DNA from: Burkholderiales bacterium
GTDB lineage: Bacteria; Pseudomonadota; Gammaproteobacteria; Burkholderiales; Burkholderiaceae_C
Assembly: GCA_026954015.1 (NCBI GenBank)
Contig: JAIXLP010000029.1
Coordinates: forward strand, 26,894 to 90,893
Direction: 5' to 3'
Length of the DNA: 64,000 bases
Part shown: piece by piece, positions 56,212 through 64,000 of the stretch
Layout: each line of letters starts with the position of its first letter
How positions within the stretch are numbered: the stretch's first letter is position 1
The notes under the pieces: model-generated
Databases searched by the model: none
Seen by the model: only the letters and a program-made list of their open reading frames with translations
Told to the model about the DNA's origin: nothing
Made by a program: the position numbers and the translations under genes

Positions 56212-56622
56212 ATGGCCTTCGGAACGCAGGACGATACCGACGACGTGATGAACGAGATCAACGTGACGCCGCTCGTGGACGTCACGCTGGTGCTCCTGAT
56301 CATCTTCATCATCACGGTGCCGGTCATGCAGCACGCGGTGCCCGTCGATCTGCCGCGCGCCACGAGCCAGCGCGAGGTGATCCAGCCGCAGACCATCCGC
56401 CTGTCGATTACCGCGGACGGGCAGTACCACTGGAACGAGAGCGACATCACCGACGACCAGCTCGAGCCGCGCCTGCGCGAGGAGGCGGCCAAGGACCCGC
56501 AGCCCGACCTGCACATCCGCGGCGACAAGGACGTGCGCTACGACCGCGTCGCCAAGGCGATGAGCGCGGCGCAGCGCGCGGGCATCCGCAAGATCGGTTT
56601 CGTCACCGACCCAAACGAATGA
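56212..56622 (+). CDS. exbD: ExbD biopolymer transport protein
   Basis: 136 aa. MNEINVTPLVDVTLVLLIIFIITVPVM: single membrane helix with the proton-carrying Asp in LVDVTLVLL, then a periplasmic domain ending MSAAQRAGIRKIGFVTDPNE. Third subunit of the TonB motor. Four bases separate it from exbB. Confidence 0.96.
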   Translation: MAFGTQDDTDDVMNEINVTPLVDVTLVLLIIFIITVPVMQHAVPVDLPRATSQREVIQPQTIRLSITADGQYHWNESDITDDQLEPRLREEAAKDPQPDLHIRGDKDVRYDRVAKAMSAAQRAGIRKIGFVTDPNE

Positions 56623-56635
56623 CGGGCACCCAGCA

Positions 56636-56661
56636 AGAACGGCCTCCGAGGAGGCCGTTCT
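56636..56661. terminator. Hairpin between convergent exbD and the nitrobindin-like gene
   Basis: AGAACGGCCTC, loop CGAG, GAGGCCGTTCT: a perfect 11-bp stem. No T-run follows on either strand, so its strength as a terminator is uncertain. Confidence 0.65.
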
Positions 56662-56681
56662 GATTGGTGGCGCGCGCGGCT

Positions 56682-57257
56682 CTACTTGACCCGATGCAGG
56701 GTGTTCCTGTCGGTGTGGTGCATGTCCTTGCCGGTAGCGGCAAGCCTGAGCACCAGATCGGACGCATAGCTCATCGTGCCATCGTCATGAAAAGTGAAGC
56801 TGCTGGTGAAGCCCATGATCTGCGCACGTTCCATCAGGTACGGGTTCTGCAGAATGCCGAGTGAAGGATCGCCAGGCGTGGCGTTGAAATGCAGCACCTT
56901 GTCGCGTGGCTCGGCAATGCTGCCTGCCTGAATGGCGATGCCGCGGCCAAACACTACCGTGCGCAGAATCTGCTTCCGCGCCTTGTCCCAGAGCAGAAAG
57001 CCGACCTCATCGTGAAACGGCTCCATCGCCTCCTCGCCATGGCGCCAGGCGGTCATGCCGTAGTTCAGCCCTTCAAGCACCTGCTTGCCATTCTTTGTCT
57101 GCGGAATCGGCTTGAACCAAGCCTTTTCATAGTAACTCGTCTCGCCGGTGATGTCGTCTTCATTGTGATAGGAAAGATCGACTCCTGTATTGCCTTCCCA
57201 TTCACCAACGAACGGCGTGAGCGGCCCCAGCCGCTGCGGCCCCAGAATTTCTGCCAT
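56682..57257 (-). CDS. Nitrobindin-like (FABP-like, DUF1794) haem-binding beta-barrel protein
   Basis: 191 aa. GPLTPFVGEWEGNTGVD is the GxWxGxG signature at the start of the beta-barrel, with a C-terminal FTSSFTFHDDGTMSYASDLVL. This family includes THAP4/nitrobindin, which bind ferric haem and nitric oxide; the His ligand cannot be assigned with certainty here. Cytoplasmic. Confidence 0.8.
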   Translation of the reverse strand: MAEILGPQRLGPLTPFVGEWEGNTGVDLSYHNEDDITGETSYYEKAWFKPIPQTKNGKQVLEGLNYGMTAWRHGEEAMEPFHDEVGFLLWDKARKQILRTVVFGRGIAIQAGSIAEPRDKVLHFNATPGDPSLGILQNPYLMERAQIMGFTSSFTFHDDGTMSYASDLVLRLAATGKDMHHTDRNTLHRVK

Positions 57258-57450
57258 GGCGTGTACTCCTTTTCAAGTCGTATGAACGCGGTGGCCACGG
57301 CGTGATTGCCCGCCATCCGCGCCGCGTGCCGAATGAACGGTCTCGCGGTCGGACCAGTATAGGCAGACACGGCCCGGTGGGTGATTGATCGTTGCAATGC
57401 GAGCCATAGCCGCGCGACGACGCACTCGGCTTTGCGCGCTGGCGGGCAGA

Positions 57451-57858
57451 TCAGAGCCCGAGCGCCGCGATGCCGGCGCGCGCGATCTGCGCGTCTTCGC
57501 TCGATTTCACGCCGCTGACCCCCACGGCGCCTATGCACTGTCCGTCCTGCACGATGGGCACGCCGCCTTCCATGAGCGCCTCGAGCTCGGGCACCGAAAG
57601 GAAGGAGGTACGGCCATTGTTGATCATGTCCTCGAAGTTCTTGCTCTCGCGCCGGCCCAGCGCCGCGCTGCGCGCCTTGCCCGGCGCCACATAGGCCGTC
57701 ATCGGCGCGGCGCCATCGAGCCGCTGCAGCCACAGCAGGTGGCCGCCCACATCGACGATCGCGATCGTCACCGCCCAATGGTTCTTCTGCGCCTCGGCCT
57801 CGGCCGCCGCCGCAATGCGCCGCACGTCGGCCAGTTCGAGCTGGGAGATGGTTTTCAT
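57451..57858 (-). CDS. GlcG/HbpS family haem-binding-like protein
   Basis: 135 aa from ATG 57856-57858 (MKTISQLELADVRRIAAAAEAEAQ). The family core is clear: VTIAIVDVGGHLLWLQRLDGA, AYVAPGKARSAALGRRESKNFEDM, LEALMEGGVPIVQDGQCIGAVGVSGVKSSEDAQIARAG. GlcG/HbpS proteins bind haem or cobalamin or are found with glycolate genes; function here unknown. Confidence 0.9.
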   Translation of the reverse strand: MKTISQLELADVRRIAAAAEAEAQKNHWAVTIAIVDVGGHLLWLQRLDGAAPMTAYVAPGKARSAALGRRESKNFEDMINNGRTSFLSVPELEALMEGGVPIVQDGQCIGAVGVSGVKSSEDAQIARAGIAALGL

Positions 57859-58050
57859 GGCAATACCTCGCAAACAGGGTGAAATGGCGCAGCATAGCGG
57901 GGCGCCCGCGCACCCTGCCATCGGCCGATGCAAGACTATGCCGCCCGCAAGGACTGCCGGGCGCACTGACCGGGTATTGCATCGGGCACTTTTGACACCA
58001 CTTAGAATCACAGGCTGTAGCGCACGGTGCGTTGATGAGGAGCTCCATAC

Positions 58051-58737
58051 ATGAACACTGAAGTCACCCGCATGGGTTCCGCCGGCTACGGCGTGCCGGC
58101 GCAGGAGCGCCACCGCGTCCTGCGCAACACCTACTGGCTGCTGGCGCTCAGTCTGATTCCCACGGTGCTGGGCGCCTGGACGGGCCTTGCGACGGGCATC
58201 ACGATGCGCGGCGGCATGGGCCTGATCGTGTTTCTCGGCGGCGCGTTCGCGTTCATGTACGCGATCGAGAAGACCAAGAACTCGGGCAAGGGCGTCGCGG
58301 TGCTGCTCGCGTTCACCTTCTTCATGGGGCTGATGCTCTCGGGCCTGATCGGCATGGTGCTGGGCATGAGCAACGGCGCCAGCCTCATCATGACCGCGTT
58401 CGCCGGCACGGCGGGCGTGTTCTTCGTGATGGCCAGCCTCGCGAGCGTGATCCAGCGTGACCTCTCGGGCCTGGGCAAGTGGCTCTTTGTCGGCGCGATC
58501 GTGCTCGTGGTCGGCGCGGCGGTCAACGTCTTCGTCGGCTCCACCGCGGGCATGATGGCGATCTCGGTGGCTGCCATCGGCATCTTCAGCGCCTTCATGC
58601 TCTACGACATCAAGCGCGTGCTCGACGGCGGTGAAACCAACTACATCACCGCCACGCTGGCGCTGTACCTGGACCTGTTCAACGTGTTCCAGAGCCTGCT
58701 GGCGCTGCTGGGCATCTTCGGCGGCAGCAACGACTGA
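58051..58737 (+). CDS. Bax inhibitor-1/YccA family membrane protein
   Basis: 228 aa, seven membrane helices: LRNTYWLLALSLIPTVLGAW, ... GVAVLLAFTFFMGLMLSGLIGMVLGM, TAGVFFVMASLASVIQRDLSGLGKWL, SVAAIGIFSAFMLYDIKRVLDGGETNYITATLALYLDLFNVFQSLL, with the conserved Asp pair of BI-1/YccA. E. coli YccA regulates FtsH. An intergenic terminator follows at 58777. Confidence 0.94.
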   Translation: MNTEVTRMGSAGYGVPAQERHRVLRNTYWLLALSLIPTVLGAWTGLATGITMRGGMGLIVFLGGAFAFMYAIEKTKNSGKGVAVLLAFTFFMGLMLSGLIGMVLGMSNGASLIMTAFAGTAGVFFVMASLASVIQRDLSGLGKWLFVGAIVLVVGAAVNVFVGSTAGMMAISVAAIGIFSAFMLYDIKRVLDGGETNYITATLALYLDLFNVFQSLLALLGIFGGSND

Positions 58738-58776
58738 ACGCGACCGCGGGGTGCGTCCCCCGCGTGTCCCACACCA

Positions 58777-58800
58777 CGCCCCGCCTGCCGGGGCGTTTTT
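58777..58800 (+). terminator. Rho-independent terminator after the BI-1/YccA gene
   Basis: CGCCCC, loop GCCTGCC, GGGGCG, followed by TTTTT. Confidence 0.8.
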
Positions 58801-58847
58801 GCTGACGCGAATCTCAACTCCGCGGACCGGCTGCCGATAACCCGGGC

Positions 58848-59222
58848 ATGCCGCTCATCGTCCCCTTCTCGCGCACGCTCTGGTGGGCCCGCGCCGCCCT
58901 GGTCGGCGTCACGCTGCTCACGCTGGCGGGCTGCGACATCCCGGGGCTCGGGCCCGACCCCCGCATCGTGCAGCGCGACGCCGAGGCCCAGGCCATCGGT
59001 GGCGCCTGCCGCCATGCGATGCGCGGGCTCGAAGACTGCTACACGCTCAACCCCAAGGCGCCCAAGGCACAGATCTACGCGGGCTGGAAGCAGATGGACC
59101 AGTACATGCGCGAGAACAAGGTCGAAGGCGTGCCCTCGGTGCTCACGCTCGCGCCGCGCCCGACGGCCGATGCCGCACCGCAAGGCAGCGCGCCACCCGC
59201 CCGCGCCGGCGACCGCGGCTGA
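58848..59222 (+). CDS. Small lipoprotein (124 aa)
   Basis: Signal with lipobox LLTLAGC (Cys about 29) followed by a mature part with two Cys (GACRHAMRGLEDCYTLNP) and a short conserved-looking KAPKAQIYAGWKQMDQYMREN, then a Pro/Ala-rich tail. I do not recognise the family; outer- or inner-membrane periplasmic anchor. Confidence 0.75.
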   Translation: MPLIVPFSRTLWWARAALVGVTLLTLAGCDIPGLGPDPRIVQRDAEAQAIGGACRHAMRGLEDCYTLNPKAPKAQIYAGWKQMDQYMRENKVEGVPSVLTLAPRPTADAAPQGSAPPARAGDRG

Positions 59223-59246
59223 CGAATCGGGCGCAGGGAGCGCGCC

Positions 59247-60683
59247 CTACGCCGCGCGCTCGAACACCGCCATGCTTTCCACGTGCGCGGTGTGCGGGAA
59301 CATGTTGACCACCCCCGCCGCCACACAGCGGTAACCCGCCTGGTGCACCAGCAGGCCCGCGTCGCGCGCGAGCGTGGCGGGGTTGCAGCTCACGTAGACG
59401 ATGCGCCGCGGCGCCTGCCACGAGGCCGCATCTTCGGGCAGCGGCGGCGCGCCCTCGGCGCCCAGCCGCGCCTGGTGGATGTCCGCAAGCGCCTTGAAGA
59501 GCGCGAACGCGCCCTCGCGCGGCGGATCGACCAGCCAGCGCTCGGCATTGCCGCGCGCCACGAGCTGCGCGGGCGTCATCTCGAACAGGTTGGAAACTTC
59601 GAATTCCGTAGCTGCCAGCGCTTGCCCGGCAAGCGCCAGCGCCTGATTTGACGCAAAATTTTCGCGGGCGCGCGCGATCAGTGCACCGCTGCCTTCCACG
59701 CCCAGCACGCTGCCCGCCCGGGTGGCGATCGGCAGCGTGAAGTTGCCCAGCCCGCAGAACCAGTCGATCACGCGTTCGTGCCGGCCCACGCGCAGCAGGC
59801 GCAGCGCGCGGCCGACGAGCACACGGTTGATCTGCGGGTTCACCTGCGTGAAATCGGTAGGCCTGAACGCGATCGTGATGCCGAATTCCGCCAGCCGGTA
59901 GGCCAGCGGCGCGCCGCCCGCGTCGAGCGGGTGCGCGGTATCCGGCCCCTTGGGCTGCAGCCACCACTGCACGCCGTGCTCGGCGGCGAAGGCGCGCAAC
60001 AGCCGCTCGTCCGCCGCGCTCAGCGGCTGGAGGTGGCGCAGCACCAGCACGGTCACGTCGTCGCCACAGGCGAGCTCGATCTGCGGGCAGGTGTCGCGCG
60101 CGGCCATCGCGCCGATCAGCGCGCGCAGCGGCAGCAGCAGCGCATCCACATGCGGCGGCAGGATCTTGCAGGTGCGCATGTCGGCGACGTAGCGGCTCTT
60201 GCGCTCGTGAAAGCCCACGAGCACCGTGCCCTTCTTCGCCACGTGGCGCACCGACAGCCGCGCGCGGTAGCGGTAGCCCCATGCGGGCCCGTGGATGGGT
60301 GGCAGCACGGTCTCGGGCCGCACCTTGCCCAGGTGCCAGAGCAGGTCTTCCAGCGCGCGCTGCTTGGCCGCCACCTGCGCGCCCGCCTCCAGGTGCTGCA
60401 TCTTGCAGCCGCCGCAGGCCCCCTCGTGCAGGCCGAAATGCGGGCAGCGCGGCGGCACGCGCTGGCTCGACGCACTGTGGACCGCCGTGAGATCCGCCTG
60501 CTCCCACTGGTTCTTGCTGCGCCGCGTGCGCGCGCTCACCCATTCGCCAGGCAGCGCCCCGTCGATGAAGACGACCTTGCCGTCTGGGCGGTGCGCCACC
60601 CCCTGCGCCTCCATGTCCATGGAGGTGACTTCCAGCGCATCGCAAGGATGGCTGGCGGGAGCGGATTGCGGGGCGGATGGCAT
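59247..60683 (-). CDS. rlmD: 23S rRNA (uracil(1939)-C5)-methyltransferase RlmD
   Basis: 478 aa. TRAM-like N-terminus, [4Fe-4S] cysteines in [18 protein letters not shown] and [12 protein letters not shown] site [20 protein letters not shown], and catalytic Cys in [13 protein letters not shown] with DPPREGA. It methylates U1939 (m5U) of 23S rRNA. A segment ([14 protein letters not shown], about 343-356) inside the methyltransferase domain is encoded by a copy of the palindromic repeat. Confidence 0.95.
   Translation of the reverse strand: MPSAPQSAPASHPCDALEVTSMDMEAQGVAHRPDGKVVFIDGALPGEWVSARTRRSKNQWEQADLTAVHSASSQRVPPRCPHFGLHEGACGGCKMQHLEAGAQVAAKQRALEDLLWHLGKVRPETVLPPIHGPAWGYRYRARLSVRHVAKKGTVLVGFHERKSRYVADMRTCKILPPHVDALLLPLRALIGAMAARDTCPQIELACGDDVTVLVLRHLQPLSAADERLLRAFAAEHGVQWWLQPKGPDTAHPLDAGGAPLAYRLAEFGITIAFRPTDFTQVNPQINRVLVGRALRLLRVGRHERVIDWFCGLGNFTLPIATRAGSVLGVEGSGALIARARENFASNQALALAGQALAATEFEVSNLFEMTPAQLVARGNAERWLVDPPREGAFALFKALADIHQARLGAEGAPPLPEDAASWQAPRRIVYVSCNPATLARDAGLLVHQAGYRCVAAGVVNMFPHTAHVESMAVFERAA
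59609..59655. repeat. Palindromic repeat, copy 4, inside rlmD coding sequence
   Basis: TAGCTGCCAGCGCTTGCCC then GGCAAGCGCCAGCGCCTGAT and TTGACGCA: same core as the copies at 27971, 30315 and 38051, and the flank TGATTTGACG matches copy 3. In frame it adds [18 protein letters not shown] residues to RlmD. Confidence 0.8.
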
Positions 60684-60703
60684 GCCCCGATTTTCTCAGC
60701 CTC

Positions 60704-61018
60704 TCAGGAGCGCCGTGCGCGGCGCGTGCGCGCCTTGCGCACCGGCGCCGCGCGCGTACTGGCGCTGGTCTTGAGCGGCAGCCGGTTGACCGTGAGCTCG
60801 CAGCCGTCGCTGCTCGGGTTGAACACCATGGTGCCGCCCGGCGCCACGAGCGGCAACGTCTCGTGCAACTGGCGCGACATGTCCACCGGCGGTACCTGCG
60901 CGCGGTAGGCAATCTGGCGGTCGGGCCCGTAGACCACGTAGCACGCGGCCCACGCACCCTGCGCCAGCAGCCCCGCGCACGCGATGCCAAGAGAAATACC
61001 CCAACGGATGCGTGGCAT
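60704..61018 (-). CDS. Small exported protein (104 aa)
   Basis: MPRIRWGISLGIACAGLLAQGAWAACYVVYGPDRQIAYRAQVPPVDMSRQLHETLPLVAPGG: clear signal peptide, then a Tyr-rich conserved-looking core with two Cys (ACYV, GCELTV) and a very basic Arg-rich tail (KARTRRARRS). Small hypothetical periplasmic protein of the Comamonadaceae type; function unknown. Confidence 0.7.
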   Translation of the reverse strand: MPRIRWGISLGIACAGLLAQGAWAACYVVYGPDRQIAYRAQVPPVDMSRQLHETLPLVAPGGTMVFNPSSDGCELTVNRLPLKTSASTRAAPVRKARTRRARRS

Positions 61019-61088
61019 ATGGCCCCCCTTCTTCCCAGTGTTCGGACGGCCCATTATTGCGGCTTTCGCACTGTTTCGGGGTGCGTAC

Positions 61089-61151
61089 GGCAACGCTGGA
61101 CAAGTCCCTCGCGCGCGTCGCACCCCTGCCTGGGACGGGCTGGGGCGTTGC
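61089..61151. repeat. 63-bp repeat with 8-bp inverted ends, copy 2
   Basis: Begins GGCAACGCTGGACAAGTCCC and ends GGGGCGTTGC: near-identical partner of the repeat at 45478-45541, in the leader region before the Lgt-like thioredoxin gene. GCAACGC pairs with GCGTTGC at the ends. Confidence 0.8.
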
Positions 61152-61288
61152 AACGGCTCGCCATGGCCGCCGCCATGGCTGCGCTGTGCGCCTTGCATTC
61201 CCTCTCCAGACAGGGCGTGCCACGTCGCGGGGACGCATGCAGCGTCGCGCAAAAGGGTGCGCACGCACTCGGGCATACTGGACTGCCG

Positions 61289-62119
61289 ATGGAACCGATA
61301 CTGCGTCTGGGCCCGCTGGCACTGCCCTGGGCCACCCTGCTGCTCGTCGTGAGCTGGATCGTCGGCACGGCGCTGCACGAGCGCTACGCGAAGCGCCACG
61401 GGCTCGCGAGCGGCGCACGCCATAGCTGGCTCGTGGCGCTCGCGGTGCTCGCCGCCGCACGCGTGGGCTACGTGCTCTATTACCCGCGCGAATACGGCGC
61501 GGCGCCATGGTCCATCCTCGATGTGCGCGATGGCGGCTGGGCGCCCTGGTGGGGCGTCTCGGCGCTCGTGGCCTACCTCGTCTTCCTGTGGGCCGCGCGC
61601 AGCCCATGGCGCAAGAGCGTCACGCTGGGCGGCGTCTGCGCGCTCGTGCTCTGGCTCGGTGCCAGCCTTGCGCTGCAGCGGGGTGCGCCGTCCGACGCCG
61701 GGCACGACGACCTGCCCGCGTGGGAGACCGTCGCGCTCGACGGGTCGCGCGTGGCGCTGCCCGAGCTGCGCGGCCGGCCCGTCGTGGTCAATCTCTGGGC
61801 CAGTTGGTGTCCGCCGTGCCGACGCGAGATGCCCGTGCTGCTGGACGCGCGCCAGCGCCACCCGCAGGTGCGCTTTCTCTGGGTGAACCAGGGCGAGGAC
61901 ACGCCGACCGCGCGGCGCTACGCGCTGGGCCGCCACGAGCTGCCCGCAGCCGACGTGCTGCTGGATGACACCTCGCAGCTCGGGCGGATGATCGGCAGCC
62001 ATGCGCTGCCGACGACGCTGTTCTACGACGCCAGGGGCCGGCTCGTCGCCACGCGCACCGGCGAGCTCTCGGCCGCGACGCTGGCCGAGCGCCTCGCGCT
62101 GATCGCGCCAACGCGGTAG
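61289..62119 (+). CDS. Membrane-anchored TlpA-type thioredoxin with Lgt-like N-terminus
   Basis: 276 aa. Residues 1-125 carry three to four membrane helices (ATLLLVVSWIVGTALHERYAKRHGL; ARHSWLVALAVLAAARVGYVLYY; GGVCALVLWLGASLALQ) in the style of prolipoprotein diacylglyceryl transferase. They are followed by a TlpA/ResA-like thioredoxin: VVNLWASWCPPCRREMPVLLDARQ with redox CPPC and cis-Pro LPTTLFYDARG. Likely inner-membrane-anchored periplasmic reductase, for cytochrome c maturation or disulfide reduction. Confidence 0.88.
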   Translation: MEPILRLGPLALPWATLLLVVSWIVGTALHERYAKRHGLASGARHSWLVALAVLAAARVGYVLYYPREYGAAPWSILDVRDGGWAPWWGVSALVAYLVFLWAARSPWRKSVTLGGVCALVLWLGASLALQRGAPSDAGHDDLPAWETVALDGSRVALPELRGRPVVVNLWASWCPPCRREMPVLLDARQRHPQVRFLWVNQGEDTPTARRYALGRHELPAADVLLDDTSQLGRMIGSHALPTTLFYDARGRLVATRTGELSAATLAERLALIAPTR

Positions 62120-62207
62120 CACGGCGCCGCTGCGGGCCGAAAATACCCATCAAAAGCGGCTCCAGCGCCCTATCGGTGTGCGTTTGAAGCTATGATTTAC
62201 GTAGTTC

Positions 62208-63857
62208 TCACACGTCGATCGCGCGCGCCGAGCCCGCGCGCTGGCGCAGCTCGAACTTCTGGATCTTGCCGGTACTGGTCTTGGGCAGTTCGCCGAAGAC
62301 GATGGCGCGCGGCACCTTGAACCCTGCGAGGTGGCGCTTGCAGTGCGCAACGATCTCGTCGGCAGTGGCGCTCGCGCCGCTCTTCAGTTCGATGAAGGCG
62401 CAGGGCGTTTCGCCCCATTTGGGGTCGGGGCGTGCCACCACTGCAGCGGCCATCACCGCCGGGTGGCGGTAGAGCACGTCTTCCACCTCGATCGAGGAGA
62501 TGTTCTCGCCGCCCGAGATGATGATGTCCTTGCTGCGGTCCTTGATCTTGATGTAGCCGTCGGGGTACTGCACCGCCAGGTCGCCGCTGTGAAACCACCC
62601 GCCCGCGAAGGCTTCGTCGGTGGCCTCGGCGTTCTTGAGGTAGCCGCGCATCACGATGTTGCCGCGGAACATGATCTCACCCATGGTCTCGCCGTCCATC
62701 GGCACGGGCTGCATGGTCGCGGGGTCAAGCACGCGCGCCGCGCGCTGCAGGTGGTAGCGCACGCCCTGGCGCGCGTTGAGCGCGGCGCGCTCGCCCACGT
62801 CGAGCGTGCTCCAGCCCTCCTGCTGGGGGCAGACCGTCGCCGGGCCATAGACCTCGGTCAGGCCGTAGACGTGCGTGAGGTCAAAGCCCATCTGCTCCAT
62901 GCCCTCGATCAGCGCGGCCGGCGGCGCCGCGCCCGCCACCATGGCCTTCACCCCGCGCGGCACGCCCTGCTTCATCGCGGCAGGTGCGTTGACGAGCAGC
63001 GACTGCACGATGGGCGCACCACAGTAGTGCGTCACGCCATGCGTGCGGATTGCGTCGAAGATGGCCTGCGCCTCCACGCGTCGCAGGCAGACGTTGACAC
63101 CCGCGCGCGCGGCCACCGTCCACGGGAAGCACCAGCCGTTGCAGTGAAACATCGGCAGCGTCCACAGGTAGACGCTGTGCTTGGGCATGTCCCACTCGAG
63201 GATGTTGCTGATCGCGTTGATCGCCGCGCCCCGGTGGTGGTAGACCACGCCCTTGGGGTTGCCGGTGGTGCCGCTGGTGTAGTTGAGCGCGATCGCGTCC
63301 CATTCGTCGCCCGGCACCTGCCAGTCGAACTGCGGGTCGCCCGCGGCGAGGAAGTCCTCGTAGCGCACGCCGCCCAGCGGCTGCGCCGCCGGACCGTAGA
63401 GGGCGTCTTCCACCTCGATGATCGTGATCGGCGCGGTGCGCTTGCGCAGCGCGAGCGCCCTGGCCATCACGGGCGTGAATTCCGGGTCCACGATCACCAC
63501 CTTGGCCTCGCCGTGGTCGAGCATGAAGGCCACGGTTTCGGGGTCGAGCCGGGTGTTGAGCGCGTTGAGCACCGCGCCCGCCATCGGCACGCCGAAGTGC
63601 GCCTCCACCATGGGCGGGGTGTTGGGCAGCATCACCGCCACCGTGTCGTTCTTGCCTATGCCCGCGCGGCGCAGGCTGCTGGCCAGGCGCCGGCAGCGCG
63701 CGTAGGTGGTGCTCCAGCTCTGTCGCAGCGCGCCGTGCACGATCGCAAGGCGCTCGGGGTAGACCTCGGCGGTGCGTTCGATGAACGACAGCGGCGTGAG
63801 TGGCGCGAAATTGGCCTCGTTGCGGGACAGGTGCTGGTCGAAAATGCTGGTAGTCAT
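62208..63857 (-). CDS. Acyl-CoA synthetase of the DmdB/AlkK (medium-chain or methylmercaptopropionate) type
   Basis: 549 aa ANL-superfamily ligase. P-loop NYTSGTTGNPKGVVYHHRGA, A5-like VYGLTEVYGPATVC, A8-like GDLAVQYPDGYIKIKDRSKDIIISGGENISSIEVED, and catalytic Lys region at the C-terminus KTSTGKIQKFELR. The start TSIFDQHLSRNEANFAPLTPLSFIERTAEVYPERLAIVHG matches proteins annotated as medium-chain fatty acid or 3-methylmercaptopropionyl-CoA ligase; substrate not settled. Confidence 0.9.
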   Translation of the reverse strand: MTTSIFDQHLSRNEANFAPLTPLSFIERTAEVYPERLAIVHGALRQSWSTTYARCRRLASSLRRAGIGKNDTVAVMLPNTPPMVEAHFGVPMAGAVLNALNTRLDPETVAFMLDHGEAKVVIVDPEFTPVMARALALRKRTAPITIIEVEDALYGPAAQPLGGVRYEDFLAAGDPQFDWQVPGDEWDAIALNYTSGTTGNPKGVVYHHRGAAINAISNILEWDMPKHSVYLWTLPMFHCNGWCFPWTVAARAGVNVCLRRVEAQAIFDAIRTHGVTHYCGAPIVQSLLVNAPAAMKQGVPRGVKAMVAGAAPPAALIEGMEQMGFDLTHVYGLTEVYGPATVCPQQEGWSTLDVGERAALNARQGVRYHLQRAARVLDPATMQPVPMDGETMGEIMFRGNIVMRGYLKNAEATDEAFAGGWFHSGDLAVQYPDGYIKIKDRSKDIIISGGENISSIEVEDVLYRHPAVMAAAVVARPDPKWGETPCAFIELKSGASATADEIVAHCKRHLAGFKVPRAIVFGELPKTSTGKIQKFELRQRAGSARAIDV

Positions 63858-63929
63858 CGGTGGTCTCCACGCAGGGCATCAGGCCCAGGACGCCATTACA
63901 GCAAATCCGCTTGCGCCAAAATCCCTGCC

Positions 63930-64000
63930 GTGGCCCTACCCCAGTCATTCATCCAGGAGCTGATCGATCGCACCGACATCGTCGAAGTCGTCGGGCGCTA
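63930..64000 (+). CDS. dnaG: DNA primase DnaG (5' end only)
   Basis: GTG at 63930 starts MALPQSFIQELIDRTDIVEVVGR, the conserved start of DnaG before its zinc-binding domain, continuing off the window. The 72-bp gap to the divergent acyl-CoA ligase holds the promoter region. Identification rests on 23 residues, but the phrase FIQELIDRTDIVEVVG is characteristic of DnaG. Confidence 0.85.
   Translation, partial: MALPQSFIQELIDRTDIVEVVGR

Noticed and set aside
62155..62207. Fifth copy of the GCGCTTGC-core repeat
   Set aside because: Only ATAGCTT and GGCGCTGGAGCC parts match in reverse orientation; too degraded to list as a feature.

Overview
The window looks like a chromosome segment of a GC-rich betaproteobacterium of the order Burkholderiales, most like Comamonadaceae. 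The evidence is the gene content and order: sspAB-petABC, a nif3/pdxA pair, tatABC, a his cluster led by murA, an mla operon with mlaA inside it, bfd-tonB-exbBD, and a small palindromic repeat family built around GCGCTTGC...GCAAGCGC. Species cannot be fixed from the sequence alone.

Region 1 (1 to about 12540) is a mobile or accessory island next to a tRNA-Val gene. At the left edge is the N-terminal 1092 residues of a large SF2 helicase with zinc-binding inserts (reading off the window), divergent from an unrecognised CCG/CQCG protein with an alpha-helical tail. A tightly overlapping minus-strand operon follows: AlpA-like regulator, TOPRIM primase-like gene (broken by an IS2-type element), DUF3987/YfjI-like ATPase, TubC-N-like protein, DUF5681-like protein and three small paralogous LExRIxxLE proteins. 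Inside the 3' end of the DUF3987 gene lies a 199-bp register-perfect imperfect palindrome carrying twelve 9-bp GCGAACnnn units in four trimers (27-37-27-17-27-37-27 bp). It looks like an origin or nucleoprotein site and is the most unusual structure in the window. Upstream come an unrecognised 220-aa protein with a C-terminal HTH, an HI1420-type antitoxin, a BrnT/BrnA toxin-antitoxin pair with a repeat operator, and two head-on integrase fragments at the island border.

Region 2 (12554 to 23662) is core genome: tRNA-Val, hupB, pgsA, uvrC, tRNA-Thr, sspB, sspA, the cytochrome bc1 operon petABC, mscL, pdxA, a Nif3 family gene and a membrane-anchored HtrA/DegS-type protease.

Region 3 (23687 to 43906) is almost entirely minus strand. 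In transcription order it holds mlaF-E-D-A-C-B, an ABC-2 exporter pair, ibaG/bolA, murA, hisG, hisD, then (after an interruption by benE on the plus strand and gor) hisC-B-H-A-F-I-E, a small membrane protein, a patatin-like lipase, hinT and tatA-B-C. HisG is the short form and would need a HisZ, which is not in this window.

Region 4 (44111 to 64000) holds speD-speE, icd, a small acid-shock-like secreted peptide, a DUF192 protein, a universal stress protein, a 2OG-Fe dioxygenase, a D-2-hydroxyacid dehydrogenase, mnmC, an EamA exporter, rraA, a stand-alone SWIB protein, a Fur-type-operator-controlled bfd-tonB-exbB-exbD locus, a nitrobindin-like protein, a HbpS/GlcG-like protein, a BI-1/YccA protein, a lipoprotein, rlmD (with a copy of the palindromic repeat inside its coding sequence), a membrane-anchored thioredoxin with an Lgt-like N-terminus, an acyl-CoA ligase of the DmdB/AlkK type, and the first codons of dnaG. 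No rRNA operon and no CRISPR array were seen. No stretch over 300 bases lacks a feature; the longest gaps, 12962-13248, 46821-47086 and 61019-61288, hold only promoter or leader sequence and one repeat.
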